Below are positions 16,797 to 25,950 of a stretch of DNA of 64,000 nucleotides, in pieces. Made by a program: the position numbers and the translations under genes. Within the stretch, counting starts at the first letter, position 1. The number at the start of each line of letters is the position of its first letter. The stretch is from Granulicella paludicola (GTDB lineage: Bacteria > Acidobacteriota > Terriglobia > Terriglobales > Acidobacteriaceae), in contig NZ_JAGSYC010000026.1 in the NCBI RefSeq assembly GCF_025685545.1, forward strand, positions 248,001 to 312,000. Reading direction: 5' to 3'. The notes under the pieces were generated by a model. It was not told the origin of the DNA and ran no database searches. It saw nothing but the letters and a program-made list of their open reading frames with translations.

Positions 16797-16866
16797 GGGG
16801 CTGAAGCCCTTGAACGCCGGGAAGAGTCTTCAACGGCTGGGCTAAAGCCCAGCCCCTTCAAAGCAA
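16797..16866. repeat. composite REP-like element (two GGGCTRAAGCCC palindromes)
   Basis: First palindrome GGGGCTGAAGCCC (16797-16810), second GGCTGGGCTAAAGCCCAGCC (16835-16854), right end CCTTCAAAGC. It sits between two peptidase genes transcribed in the same direction, so it could act as a terminator or mRNA-stabilising element. Confidence 0.8.
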
Positions 16867-16882
16867 AACCGAGGAGTTTGTT

Positions 16883-19129
16883 ATGCGTAAAATTGCCGCT
16901 TGTTTCCTGACGCTTTCCATAGCTGCGTATGCTGTGGAACCATCCCCGAGTGCCCCGCTGCGTGGTTATACGGCTGAGCACTCCGCTAACGAGGTGCAGT
17001 GGGAGAAGAAGTTCAGCGAGGTTCCCGACCAAGGTCGCCTGCGCGAGAACATGCGACGCCTGACGGCGCGACCGCACCACGTAGGTTCTCCGTATGACAA
17101 GGACAACGCCGAGTGGCTGCTGGCGCAGCTGAAGTCGTATGGGCTGGACGCGAAGATTGAAGAGTTCCAGGCGTTGTTTCCGACACCGAAGTCGCGCAAG
17201 CTCGAGCTGCTGGGACCGAACAGGTATGAGGCGAAGCTGCAGGAGCCTTCAATTGCGATCGATCCAACTTCGAACCAGAAGGACGAGGCGCTGCCGACGT
17301 ATAACGCGTACTCCAAGGATGGCGATGTGACGGCGCCTCTGGTGTATGTGAACTACGGCGCGCCCGCGGATTATGAAGAGCTGGAGCGCATGGGCGTTTC
17401 GGTTAAGGGCGCGATTGTGCTGGCGCGTTATGGACAGACGTGGCGCGGCATCAAGCCGAAGCTGGCGGCGGAACATGGCGCTGTGGGCTGCCTGATCTTC
17501 AGCGATCCGAAGGATGACGGCTACGTGCGTGGGGAGTCTTTCCCTGACGGACCGATGCGTCCGGCAGAGGGAGCGCAGCGCGGCAGCGTGATGGATATGC
17601 CGGTTTACCCGGGTGACCCGCAGACGCCGGGTGTGGGAGCGAAACCGGGAACGAAGCTGATTCCGCTGGACAAGGTGCAGACGATTACGAAGATCCCGGT
17701 GATGCCGATTTCGTATGAGGATGCGACGCCGTTCCTGAAGGCTCTGAATGGCGAGGTAGTGCCGGAGAACTGGCGCGGTGGGTTGCCGTTGACGTACAAG
17801 ACAGGGCCGAGCAAGGTGATGGCGCACCTGGCGCTGGCGTTCAACTGGGACCGCAAGACTTTGTATGACGTGGTCGCAACGATCCCTGGCGCGAAATATC
17901 CGGATCAGTGGGTGATTCGCGGCAACCACCACGATGGCTGGGTGAATGGTGCGGGCGATCCTATCAGCGGAGCGAGCCCTGAGCTGGAAGAGGCGCGTGG
18001 ACTGGGCGAGTTGTTGAAGCAGGGATGGAAGCCTGAGCGCACGATCATGTACTGCTGGTGGGATGGCGAAGAGCCGGCTCTGCTAGGTTCGACCGAGTGG
18101 GCTGAGTATCACGCGGAAGAGCTGCAGAAGCATGCTGTGGCGTACTTCAACTCCGATGGCAATGGACGTGGGTTCTTCCGCGCAGAAGGATCGCACTCGC
18201 TGGAGAACTTCATCAACAGCGTGGTGAAGGACGTGACGGACCCGGAGACGGGCATGAGCGTGTGGAAGCGTGCTCGCCTGGCGAGCCAGGTGCGGACAGG
18301 ACGCGGTGGCGAAGGCGGCGGTGCAGAGGCTCGCACGCGGCCGGATACGCGCATCGGTGCGCTGGGCTCGGGTTCGGACTACACGGTGTTCATCGATCAC
18401 CTGGGTGTGCCGAGCGCGAACCTTGGCTACGGTGGCGAGGATGAAGGCGGCGGACAGTACCACTCGATCTACGACGACTTCTACTGGTACACGCACTTTT
18501 CCGATACGGACTTTGCGTATGGCAAGGCGCTGGCACAGACGGGCGGCATGATGATGATGCGCATGGCTGACGCGGACGTGATTCCCTACCAGTTCACGGA
18601 TCAGGCAGAGACAGTGCATGGGTATGTGACGGAGATCAAGAAGCTCGCTGACACGATGCGCATGCAGACGAAGGAGCGCAACACGGACATCGCTGAAGGT
18701 GCGTACAAGGCAGCCGCCGATCCGCACAAGGTGAGTGTCCCTCCCCCGGTTGAGGTGGTGCCGCCGTATCTGAACTTCGCTCCGCTGGATCAAGCTTCCG
18801 ATGATCTAACGGCTGCGGCTGCGGAATACGACAAGGCGTTCACAGCTCATGCGGCGACGGCGGGCAATGATGTGAATGAAGAGCTGCTGAAGACAGAGCG
18901 GGCGCTGCTGGACAAGGGTGGTCTGCCGAATCGGCCGTGGTTCGAGAACATGGTCTATGCTCCGGGCTTTTATACGGGGTATGGCGTGAAGACGCTGCCG
19001 GCGGTGCGGGAGGCGATCGAGCAGAAGGAGTGGCCGATGGTCGATGCGCAGATTACACGGACGGCAGAGGCTCTGGAGCGCGAGGTCGCGGTGCTGAAGA
19101 CAGCGACGAAGGAGCTCGGCGGAAAGTAG
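16883..19129 (+). CDS. exported M28 metallopeptidase (glutamate carboxypeptidase II-like)
   Basis: 748-residue peptidase with the domain order of the transferrin-receptor/GCPII family: signal peptide (residues 1-17), N-terminal part of the catalytic domain, an inserted PA domain (about 130-290), the M28 zinc domain (about 330-560) and a C-terminal dimerisation domain. Zinc-site motifs are GNHHDGWVNGAGDPISG (His and bridging Asp), WWDGEEPALLGS (catalytic Glu-Glu), YFNSDGNGRG (Asp) and GGQYHSIYDDFYW (His). GCPII-like enzymes remove C-terminal acidic residues from peptides; the actual specificity is unknown. It follows the M20 peptidase and ends at a hairpin terminator. Confidence 0.93.
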   Translation: MRKIAACFLTLSIAAYAVEPSPSAPLRGYTAEHSANEVQWEKKFSEVPDQGRLRENMRRLTARPHHVGSPYDKDNAEWLLAQLKSYGLDAKIEEFQALFPTPKSRKLELLGPNRYEAKLQEPSIAIDPTSNQKDEALPTYNAYSKDGDVTAPLVYVNYGAPADYEELERMGVSVKGAIVLARYGQTWRGIKPKLAAEHGAVGCLIFSDPKDDGYVRGESFPDGPMRPAEGAQRGSVMDMPVYPGDPQTPGVGAKPGTKLIPLDKVQTITKIPVMPISYEDATPFLKALNGEVVPENWRGGLPLTYKTGPSKVMAHLALAFNWDRKTLYDVVATIPGAKYPDQWVIRGNHHDGWVNGAGDPISGASPELEEARGLGELLKQGWKPERTIMYCWWDGEEPALLGSTEWAEYHAEELQKHAVAYFNSDGNGRGFFRAEGSHSLENFINSVVKDVTDPETGMSVWKRARLASQVRTGRGGEGGGAEARTRPDTRIGALGSGSDYTVFIDHLGVPSANLGYGGEDEGGGQYHSIYDDFYWYTHFSDTDFAYGKALAQTGGMMMMRMADADVIPYQFTDQAETVHGYVTEIKKLADTMRMQTKERNTDIAEGAYKAAADPHKVSVPPPVEVVPPYLNFAPLDQASDDLTAAAAEYDKAFTAHAATAGNDVNEELLKTERALLDKGGLPNRPWFENMVYAPGFYTGYGVKTLPAVREAIEQKEWPMVDAQITRTAEALEREVAVLKTATKELGGK

Positions 19130-19146
19130 AACGGCGCAGATGGAAG

Positions 19147-19179
19147 CACGAAGGCCCTCCTTTGTGGAGGGCCTTCGTG
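19147..19179 (+). terminator. hairpin terminator after the M28 peptidase
   Basis: A 14-bp perfect stem (CACGAAGGCCCTCC and its complement) with loop TTTGT, 18 nt after the stop codon. The trailing sequence is GT-rich rather than a clean T-run. Confidence 0.65.
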
Positions 19180-19227
19180 TGTGAGTATGTGTCACAAAGC
19201 CTGAAGATTTGCGCGGCTGTAAGCAAA

Positions 19228-19258
19228 CAGCAGGTCCTTCTCTGCGCTCAGGATGAAA
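19228..19258. repeat. dispersed palindrome (CAGGTCCTTC...CTCAGGATGA type)
   Basis: Copy of the second dispersed family, in the convergent gap between the M28 peptidase and the ferritin-VIT gene. Confidence 0.65.
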
Positions 19259-19301
19259 ATGTCAAAGGTGCGCATGATGGCATACATTCCTGGAACGAGG
19301 A

Positions 19302-20492
19302 TTAGCCTCCGCCGAGTTTGCCTAAGCCCATGCCGATGACGTAGGTGACGACGCCTTCGAGCGCGCCGATCCAGGTCATCTCGAAGCCGCTGGCCCACCA
19401 GGAGCGGATGGTGATGAGGGACTTGGCCGCGCCGACGGCGAAGTGGGCGATGAGAGAGACGATAGCTGCGACGATGACGGCGGGGATTCCGTTGAGGAAG
19501 AAGAACGGGATGATGGGGATGAAAGCACCTACAGCGGTGGAGAGGGCGCCGGAGATGGCAGAGACCATCGGCTTGCTGAGGCCTTCTTCGGTGGTGCTGA
19601 GGCGTTCGCGTGCGAGGGCTCGGATGAGCTGGGTCTTGTCCTTTGCGATGTGATCGACGAAACGCTGGGCATCTTCTTCTGGGAGACCGCGGATCTGGTA
19701 GCTGAGGGAGAGGATTTCGCGGGCTTCGGCCTCGTTATCTTCGACGGCTTCCTTTTCGCGAGCGAACTCGGCTTCGTAGATTTCGCGCTCGCTCTTAGCG
19801 GCGAGATAGGCGCCAGAGCCCATGGACAGGGCGCTTGCGACCATGCCAGCCATGCCGGCGATGAGGACGAAGTGGCTGTTGCCGAGGGTGGCTCCAGAGA
19901 CGCCGGAGACGATGCCGAAGATGGAGCCGAGGCCATCGTTGATGCCGTAGATGGCGTCGCCGACCCAGCTTGCGGTCTGGGCGTGGCCCTTGTTGCGGGC
20001 GGCGACAAGATCGTCGAGCGCAGCCTGCGCCTGCTCGGGTGGCAGAGATGGCAGGGCGCCTCTGGAGCGGATGAGGTTGCCGAGGGTGGCGAAGTGTTCG
20101 CGCTCGTCGGCGATGACCTCCTGCAATATGGCGATGCTGGGTTCGTCTCCGAGAGCTTTGAGTTGCTGGCCGTATTTGGCGATGTCGCGGCCTTCGTCGA
20201 TTTCAAGGCGGCGCAGGGCGAGGTCCGAACCGCCTATGCGATTGGCGAGGGAGTCCGCCTGACCGTTGGGGTCGCCCGTGTACTGCGGCTCTGTGCCGCC
20301 GAGGGCCTGGATGCGTCCGGCCCACAGTTCGGCGTGATGCTTCTCAGCAGTGGCGAGGCCGCGCAGGGCGTTGCGACGGTGCGGATCGGACTCGGCGACT
20401 GCGAGGGCCGTATAGGTGTGGAAGCCTTCCATCTCTGCCTGCCAGTTGGCGGCGAGTGCGGAGAGCAGTTTTTTCTTGTCTGCAGAGGGCAT
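19302..20492 (-). CDS. ferritin-like/VIT1 fusion, membrane iron (manganese) transporter of MbfA type
   Basis: 396-residue fusion. Residues 1-150 form a rubrerythrin-like four-helix di-iron domain with ligand pairs EMEGFH, TAEKHHAELW, EIDEGRD and ADEREHF. Residues 165-396 are a VIT1/CCC1 transporter domain with about five membrane helices and the family signature AIYGINDGLGSIFGIVSGVSGAT. Homologous MbfA proteins export iron and protect against peroxide stress, with the ferritin domain in the cytoplasm handing metal to the transporter. It is an isolated gene convergent with the peptidase cluster. I see no obvious Fur or Irr box upstream. Confidence 0.92.
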   Translation of the reverse strand: MPSADKKKLLSALAANWQAEMEGFHTYTALAVAESDPHRRNALRGLATAEKHHAELWAGRIQALGGTEPQYTGDPNGQADSLANRIGGSDLALRRLEIDEGRDIAKYGQQLKALGDEPSIAILQEVIADEREHFATLGNLIRSRGALPSLPPEQAQAALDDLVAARNKGHAQTASWVGDAIYGINDGLGSIFGIVSGVSGATLGNSHFVLIAGMAGMVASALSMGSGAYLAAKSEREIYEAEFAREKEAVEDNEAEAREILSLSYQIRGLPEEDAQRFVDHIAKDKTQLIRALARERLSTTEEGLSKPMVSAISGALSTAVGAFIPIIPFFFLNGIPAVIVAAIVSLIAHFAVGAAKSLITIRSWWASGFEMTWIGALEGVVTYVIGMGLGKLGGG

Positions 20493-20716
20493 GCAGTTCT
20501 CCTTGGCGCGCTATGGCGCTTCGCGGGCGAGGCGATGCAGCAAGCGAAGCGCCTGCACAGAATACCTGTGACCATCCAAGGGACGCTTGAAGGCTGTGGA
20601 AGAGCGTTACGATTGCGGGTAGCGCCTATACCTCGGACCCACTATGCCAGCAGCTACGCAGATGATCTATGTCGTAGCTAGTTGCTAAAGACGCATCCTC
20701 CCAGCTACTGGCAGGC

Positions 20717-21223
20717 TCAATCGGTTCTCACGAATCGCGACTGAGCTTTGTCCTTCTTTGCCGCCTGAATTGGAAGCACCTCACCATGCATGACGAGGTG
20801 GACTCCTGGATTGAGAAGGCTGGTGGCAAGGACGCTCTCCGTGAGGTTCTGCAGACCGTCGCTGCCTTCGAATCCCAAAGGGGACATGGCACCGGTGAGA
20901 ATGACAGCTACTTTTAATCCTTGCAGTCGCTGCTGAAGATACCGCCCGGTCTCCACCATTGTGTCCGTTCCATGCGTGATGATGATTGGGTTTTGCTCCG
21001 CAAGCAGACCTTCCACCGATTCGAGGATGACCTGCCGGTCCGAGTCCGTCATCAACAAGCTGTCTTTGTTGAGCAGAGGCGAGACTATGATCTCGCACTC
21101 CGGTAGACGTAGCTGTTTCAGGTAGCGCTCAATCTTTTCCGCACGATTGACGACTGCACCTTCCGACTCCGAGTAGTCCTTCTCGATCGTGCCGCCCGTG
21201 GACAAAACATGAATTTTGCGCAT
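20717..21223 (-). CDS. single-domain asparaginase/glutaminase-like protein
   Basis: 168-residue protein covering only the N-terminal catalytic domain of type I/II L-asparaginases, which are normally about 330 residues. The first threonine motif is present (STGGTIEK, T12), as is the second (ITHGTDTMVETG, T86-D87), plus LTGAMSPLGFEGSDG. The C-terminal domain that completes the active site in the dimer is missing. The natural stop and the clean end (QSRFVRTD) suggest a genuine short family rather than a truncation. No signal peptide. Whether it hydrolyses asparagine is uncertain. Confidence 0.85.
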   Translation of the reverse strand: MRKIHVLSTGGTIEKDYSESEGAVVNRAEKIERYLKQLRLPECEIIVSPLLNKDSLLMTDSDRQVILESVEGLLAEQNPIIITHGTDTMVETGRYLQQRLQGLKVAVILTGAMSPLGFEGSDGLQNLTESVLATSLLNPGVHLVMHGEVLPIQAAKKDKAQSRFVRTD

Positions 21224-21540
21224 TCCACCTAATCCTCTTCAGAACTCCGAGCCTTCTACCTGACTCACCTTAAAGGTACACAGCCGCTCGACACTACACT
21301 CACATGAACTATCCTGCGTTTCCCACAGGTTTCTCCGAAAGCTGTAAATTCAAACACGACGATTTGCCGCAAGGCACCCTTATCCCGCGAATCCGCATAC
21401 GTGAAGATCGCCGCTCTTGCTGTCACGTACGATGTGCCTTCTGGAAGCGTCATAAGTTCCGGGAAACAGAACAGCGTATGTTGGGCTCAATGATTTGAAA
21501 CCTATGCGATGGAAATGGGCTTCCAGTAAACTCGAGACCT
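21224..21540. other. divergent intergenic region
   Basis: 317 bp between the asparaginase-like gene and the sugar-isomerase-like gene. It must contain both promoters. I see no gene, terminator or repeat in it. Confidence 0.5.
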
Positions 21541-23010
21541 ATGAGTCACAGTCTCCATCGAAATGCCACGCTTTATTCGACCGACCGTATGATTCTGCGT
21601 GTGGGACTTGTCGGCATAGGACTGGACGCATACTGGCCACAATTCGAAGGATTGCGCGACCGGCTGGAAGGTTATCTCTCAGTCGTGGCACAGAAAATCG
21701 ACGCGCCTTCACGCACCGTTATCAATCTTGGGCTAGTGGACTCCGTTTGTAATGGCATGGCTGCGGCTCATCGTTGCCGCCAAGAGGATGTGGATGTTCT
21801 GCTCGTTTACGTTTCTACATACGCACTTTCTTCCACTCTTCTACCGTTGCTGCGCCGTAATCGCGTCCCCGTGATCCTGCTGAATTTGCAGCCCGCTGTT
21901 GCGATTGACTACGCTCGCTTCAATGCCATGGGCGATCGTACGGCGATGACTGGGGAGTGGCTAGCCTACTGCAGTTCGTGCCCGATGCCAGAGATTGCGA
22001 ATATGCTCAAGCGGCTCCGAATGCCGTTTGAGCAGGTGACCGGGATGCTGCACGACGATCCCATTTGTTGGAGGGAGATCGAGCAGTGGTTGGGTGCGGC
22101 CTATGCGAAATATGTGCTCGAACATAGTCGGCTGGGGCTGATGGGCCACTACTACACGGGCATGCTCGATGTTTCTACAGATCTAGTGCAAGTCAGCGGT
22201 GTCTTCGGTCTCGACGTGGAGATGCTCGAAGTGGATGAATTGAGTGCCTTCCGTCGGGATATCACCGCAGGGGAGCTAGACGCCAAGATATCCGAATTCC
22301 ATCAATTCTTCGACATCGGTGAAGACTGCATAAACGAAGAGCTGACATCAGCAGCAACTACTTCCATTGCCCTCAATCGCCTTGTTGACGCTCACCGCCT
22401 CGGGCTCTTGGCTTACTACTACAAAGGCACAGGTATCACCGAGAACGAGACGACGCTTAACTCCATCATCCTCGGGACAACTTTGCTTACAGCGCAGGGA
22501 ACACCGGTGGCGGGCGAGTATGAGGTGAAGAATGTCATCGCTATGAAGATCATGGAGCTGCTGGGTGCAGGTGGATCCTTCACCGAGTATTACGCCATGG
22601 ACTTCCATAGGGATCTCGTTCTGATGGGGCATGATGGTCCCGGACACCCAAATATCGCTGAAGGAAAACTCAAGGTGCGACCGCTCAAGGCCTTCCACGG
22701 GAAGGTGGGTAGCGGTCTTTCCGTAGAGATGTCCGTGAAGCACGGACCGGTTACATTGCTCTCCGTTGTGGAAGATTGCGAGCATGGTTTCAAGTTACTT
22801 GCAGCACACGGCCGAAGCGTCCCGGGCGAGGTCCTGGAGATAGGCAACACAAACAGTTTTTATCAGTTCTCCCTCGGCGCGCGCGGGTTCGTGGATACGT
22901 GGAACTCACATGGGCCCGCACATCCCTGTGCGGTCGGAACGGGGCATATCGGCGACCAACTCTCGAAGCTCGCTCGGCTTCTCAACATACCTCTTGCGAT
23001 GGTCTGCTGA
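21541..23010 (+). CDS. L-fucose/L-arabinose isomerase family protein
   Basis: 489-residue protein with the three-domain layout of AraA/FucI. It opens with the Rossmann-like LRVGLVGIGLDAYWPQFEGL and has the mid-region YYYKGTGITENE. The metal-site candidates are the Glu in GSFTEYYAMDF, the His in LMGHDGPGHPNIAEG and the His cluster in WNSHGPAHPCAVGTGHIG. These enzymes interconvert aldoses and ketoses in the cytoplasm. It is convergent with the GH106-GH43 genes (16 nt between stops), consistent with metabolism of rhamnose or arabinose released by them, but the substrate is not resolved. An alternative ATG lies 16 codons in. Confidence 0.85.
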   Translation: MSHSLHRNATLYSTDRMILRVGLVGIGLDAYWPQFEGLRDRLEGYLSVVAQKIDAPSRTVINLGLVDSVCNGMAAAHRCRQEDVDVLLVYVSTYALSSTLLPLLRRNRVPVILLNLQPAVAIDYARFNAMGDRTAMTGEWLAYCSSCPMPEIANMLKRLRMPFEQVTGMLHDDPICWREIEQWLGAAYAKYVLEHSRLGLMGHYYTGMLDVSTDLVQVSGVFGLDVEMLEVDELSAFRRDITAGELDAKISEFHQFFDIGEDCINEELTSAATTSIALNRLVDAHRLGLLAYYYKGTGITENETTLNSIILGTTLLTAQGTPVAGEYEVKNVIAMKIMELLGAGGSFTEYYAMDFHRDLVLMGHDGPGHPNIAEGKLKVRPLKAFHGKVGSGLSVEMSVKHGPVTLLSVVEDCEHGFKLLAAHGRSVPGEVLEIGNTNSFYQFSLGARGFVDTWNSHGPAHPCAVGTGHIGDQLSKLARLLNIPLAMVC

Positions 23011-23026
23011 ATTAGATTTTGCTTCT

Positions 23027-25948
23027 TTACCGCATTACGACCCACTCGACAGGCCCTATCAGACCTGACGGCAACAGCGGCGAGTCGGCGCGATACGTCG
23101 TAATGTTGGTCTTCGTGTATCGCTCAACCGTTCCAGGTTGCTGGTCGCCGATGATGCGGTTCGGCCACAGGTTCGTAACCTCAATCTCCAACGTGTTTTC
23201 CCCCGCTTTCAGGAACGGATCGACGCGTAGCATGAGCGGCTTAGCCCAAACGGTGCCGGCATCGTGCCCGTTCACTTTCACGCAGGCGATCTCGCGTACA
23301 TCGGTGAAGCGCAGCCATACGTGTTCCCCCTTGTCGACAACCGGCGCGGTTACACTCGCCGAGTACATTACGCTTCCGGAGAAGTAGCGAATGCCCGGGT
23401 TATCGAATTCTGTCCAGCTCTTGAGATCAGTTGTCGTAACAGGCTCGTATGGAGCGCCACGATCTGCCTGAAAGCGGAGCACCCACGGACCCTTACGGGC
23501 CACCGGCGATGTTCGCTGTTCGCTCAGTGAGCCTGCTGAATGGCTTGCTCCATTCCCGGGAAAGACAACGAAAACCGAACCATATGCAGGCAGGTTGACC
23601 GTGATTTTCGTGCGCCCGTCGGGCAGTATCGCGGTGTCCCCGGCCTGATGTATCTCGCCCGAAACAGCATCCCAAAACTCAGGGGCGGAAGCCTTTGCGC
23701 GGAAGATCACCTCATGCTTTGAGGCGTGCGATGAACCGTTGCGCAGGTAGTAAATGTCATTCGAACCGATCCGGCGGTGGACGTAATCCAGCACGGAGTC
23801 AGAGGCAGAACCCAGGACATCCTTTTCCGCAGCAACATCCACGTCGGGCAGCATCTTCACCTGCTGTAGTGCAGCATGGGTGTCCTTATTGCAGATAACG
23901 TGACCCTTGCCATAGGTGTGCTGCGATCCTGCAATGCAATCTTCGCCCCACACCTGACGGATAAGCGCGCGATACCTGGCTTCATCCTCGACCGTCGTCA
24001 AGCCTGTTGGCGCAAGGGGAGCCACGCCGATCAAGGTTCCGCCACCCTGGGCATAGCGCTCTGCCTTCTGCAAAGCTTCGAGTGAAAGTCTTCCCGTCTT
24101 TGGCAGCGCAAGCGCACGCCAGCGAACGCCCGAAGGTCCAACCAACTCTGCGCCTTCCATATGAATGGTACGCAACCACGCGTCCTGGTTCGTCACGTCG
24201 TAGTCATATCCGGGCAGCACATGCGCTGGATCGTCTGCTTTCAGACGAACGAAGTTCGGCACGTTGTCTCCGTCGAAGTAGAGAACATCATTCACGGCCA
24301 CGCCCTGCTGCATCATGAACTGCGCGCGATTGAGATAGGTAAAGAACGCGCTCCCTGCGTTCCACCATGTCACTTTAGGGTTCAGGTGCGTTCCTGCAAA
24401 ATATTCCTGCCCGGGAAGTCCAGTCGCAGCCGGACTCGACGTGAACTCGTGCCAGACAAGCCGGTTCATGCCTTCGGTGATCGCCATGTCGAAGCTCGGC
24501 TTCAGGTCGGTCGCAAGGCTCTCAGACCATTGCGGACCAATCGACGTCTCTCCCTCCTGAGCAATGTAATGCTGACCGTAGATATTGGCAGCACTCGCAG
24601 CCTCTTTTGTGAAGAAGCGGTCCGGGTCGGTCGCACGATGCGGATTTTGCGACCAGAACTCCGACTGTGGCACCGCCGCGTGGCGAAAGGTTTCCAGTGC
24701 GTCGATAGGCGCTCCATGAGGCCCACCGCTCTCGGCTTGCACACCCAGTCCATATTTGGCAGCATGCTCAGCGAATACGTCGTAGTGGTTGCTTACGACG
24801 AGATCGGCGACAGTGCGACGTAGATCCGCAAGAAAGCGTTCACTCTGCTCGCGATCCCCAACGAAGCGTCCTGCAACCACAGGCAGCCATGGCACGGGGT
24901 CGTATCCACGACGCTGCTTGAATTCTGTTGCAAACTCCTTCGTCCAGTTGGTGCCTCCAAGCTCCCAACTATCGGTCGCGAGATATTTCAAACTATGGAA
25001 TGGCTTCGCAGCCTGCATCAGGGGCTCGACCGTGTGGTCCCAGTATGCGTCGAAGGCTTCGCGGCTCATGTAATCGATCGCTAACCCCTGCCATGCGCCG
25101 CTGGCGGTGGAAACCTTCGCGCCGGAGTCGGTATAGCCGATGCGCAGCACTTCCCAGTTGCCAGCTGGTGCGTCCCAAGTCAACGTCCCACTTGCGTCTA
25201 CATTCGAAGAGACGTTGACCACCTCCGCGAGAGAGGTGTCTGCCATAGTTTTATCTTCGCTGTTGTTTCCCGCATTCAGCATCGAGCTTGAGTCGGTCAT
25301 GCTGAAGCCTGTCTCTGCCGCAGCCGAGCGCATCCGCAACGGCAAGCCAGCGGGTTGGCCCTGCAAAGCGGTGCCGTGATGAAGAGGATAAGCCAGCACA
25401 GCAATCTGCCGGTAGAATCCATTCTTCGACTCAGGCACAGGGAGTTTTATGGCAAGGCGCGTTCCACCCGTAACCTGCACGCGCGCCCACGTCAGCAGCT
25501 TCGAGGCTTGCTCCGGCGTTACATCCGGGCCGCCGAGGTTCCATCCGCTCGTGATATTCAAGGTAATCTCAAGCCCAAGGCGATCTGCCTCGCGCAGAGT
25601 GTGCGTGTAGAGGCCCACCCACTCGGGGCTTCCAAAGGTTGGGCCCGCTGGCACATTATCATTGCCGTTCTGTTCTGAGCCGTTGGCATCAACCAGCAGA
25701 GCACCGCCAAAGCCCTTCGCCCGCATCTCTTCGAGATCGTGGGTGATCGTAGCTTTGTCCGTATGACCATTCAGCCACCACCAGTAGCAGCGAAGGCGAG
25801 CCTGCGGCGGCGGCTCAACAAATCCTGCTCGCAGTTCAGAGAGAGAGAGTTGCGCGCCTGCAGGCTTTTGCCCCAGCATTGGCGTCCCCACGCCGACGAT
25901 GAGTAACCCCAAAAGGGCCAGACCATGGATTTGCTGGACTCGCGTCAT
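23027..25948 (-). CDS. secreted GH106-like alpha-L-rhamnosidase
   Basis: 973-residue exported hydrolase. The signal peptide is MTRVQQIHGLALLGLLIVGVG, cleaved near MLGQ. The GH106 start signature is visible (FVEPPPQARLRCYWWWLNGH, then DLEEMRAKGFGGALLVDANG), as are the barrel segments DSWELGGTNWTKEFATEFK and ITEGMNRLVWHEF. A galactose-binding-like beta-sandwich lies at the C-terminus (about 840-973). GH106 enzymes remove alpha-L-rhamnose from pectin side chains and glycosides. Its GAGAGG ribosome-binding site lies inside the last codons of the GH43 gene, only 2 nt separating stop and start, so the two are translationally coupled. Confidence 0.9.
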   Translation of the reverse strand: MTRVQQIHGLALLGLLIVGVGTPMLGQKPAGAQLSLSELRAGFVEPPPQARLRCYWWWLNGHTDKATITHDLEEMRAKGFGGALLVDANGSEQNGNDNVPAGPTFGSPEWVGLYTHTLREADRLGLEITLNITSGWNLGGPDVTPEQASKLLTWARVQVTGGTRLAIKLPVPESKNGFYRQIAVLAYPLHHGTALQGQPAGLPLRMRSAAAETGFSMTDSSSMLNAGNNSEDKTMADTSLAEVVNVSSNVDASGTLTWDAPAGNWEVLRIGYTDSGAKVSTASGAWQGLAIDYMSREAFDAYWDHTVEPLMQAAKPFHSLKYLATDSWELGGTNWTKEFATEFKQRRGYDPVPWLPVVAGRFVGDREQSERFLADLRRTVADLVVSNHYDVFAEHAAKYGLGVQAESGGPHGAPIDALETFRHAAVPQSEFWSQNPHRATDPDRFFTKEAASAANIYGQHYIAQEGETSIGPQWSESLATDLKPSFDMAITEGMNRLVWHEFTSSPAATGLPGQEYFAGTHLNPKVTWWNAGSAFFTYLNRAQFMMQQGVAVNDVLYFDGDNVPNFVRLKADDPAHVLPGYDYDVTNQDAWLRTIHMEGAELVGPSGVRWRALALPKTGRLSLEALQKAERYAQGGGTLIGVAPLAPTGLTTVEDEARYRALIRQVWGEDCIAGSQHTYGKGHVICNKDTHAALQQVKMLPDVDVAAEKDVLGSASDSVLDYVHRRIGSNDIYYLRNGSSHASKHEVIFRAKASAPEFWDAVSGEIHQAGDTAILPDGRTKITVNLPAYGSVFVVFPGNGASHSAGSLSEQRTSPVARKGPWVLRFQADRGAPYEPVTTTDLKSWTEFDNPGIRYFSGSVMYSASVTAPVVDKGEHVWLRFTDVREIACVKVNGHDAGTVWAKPLMLRVDPFLKAGENTLEIEVTNLWPNRIIGDQQPGTVERYTKTNITTYRADSPLLPSGLIGPVEWVVMR

Positions 25949-25950
25949 AA

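Noticed and set aside
19443-20681. 412-codon open frame opposite the ferritin-VIT gene
   Set aside because: Complementary-frame artefact in high-GC DNA with no domain; the minus-strand gene has unmistakable family motifs.
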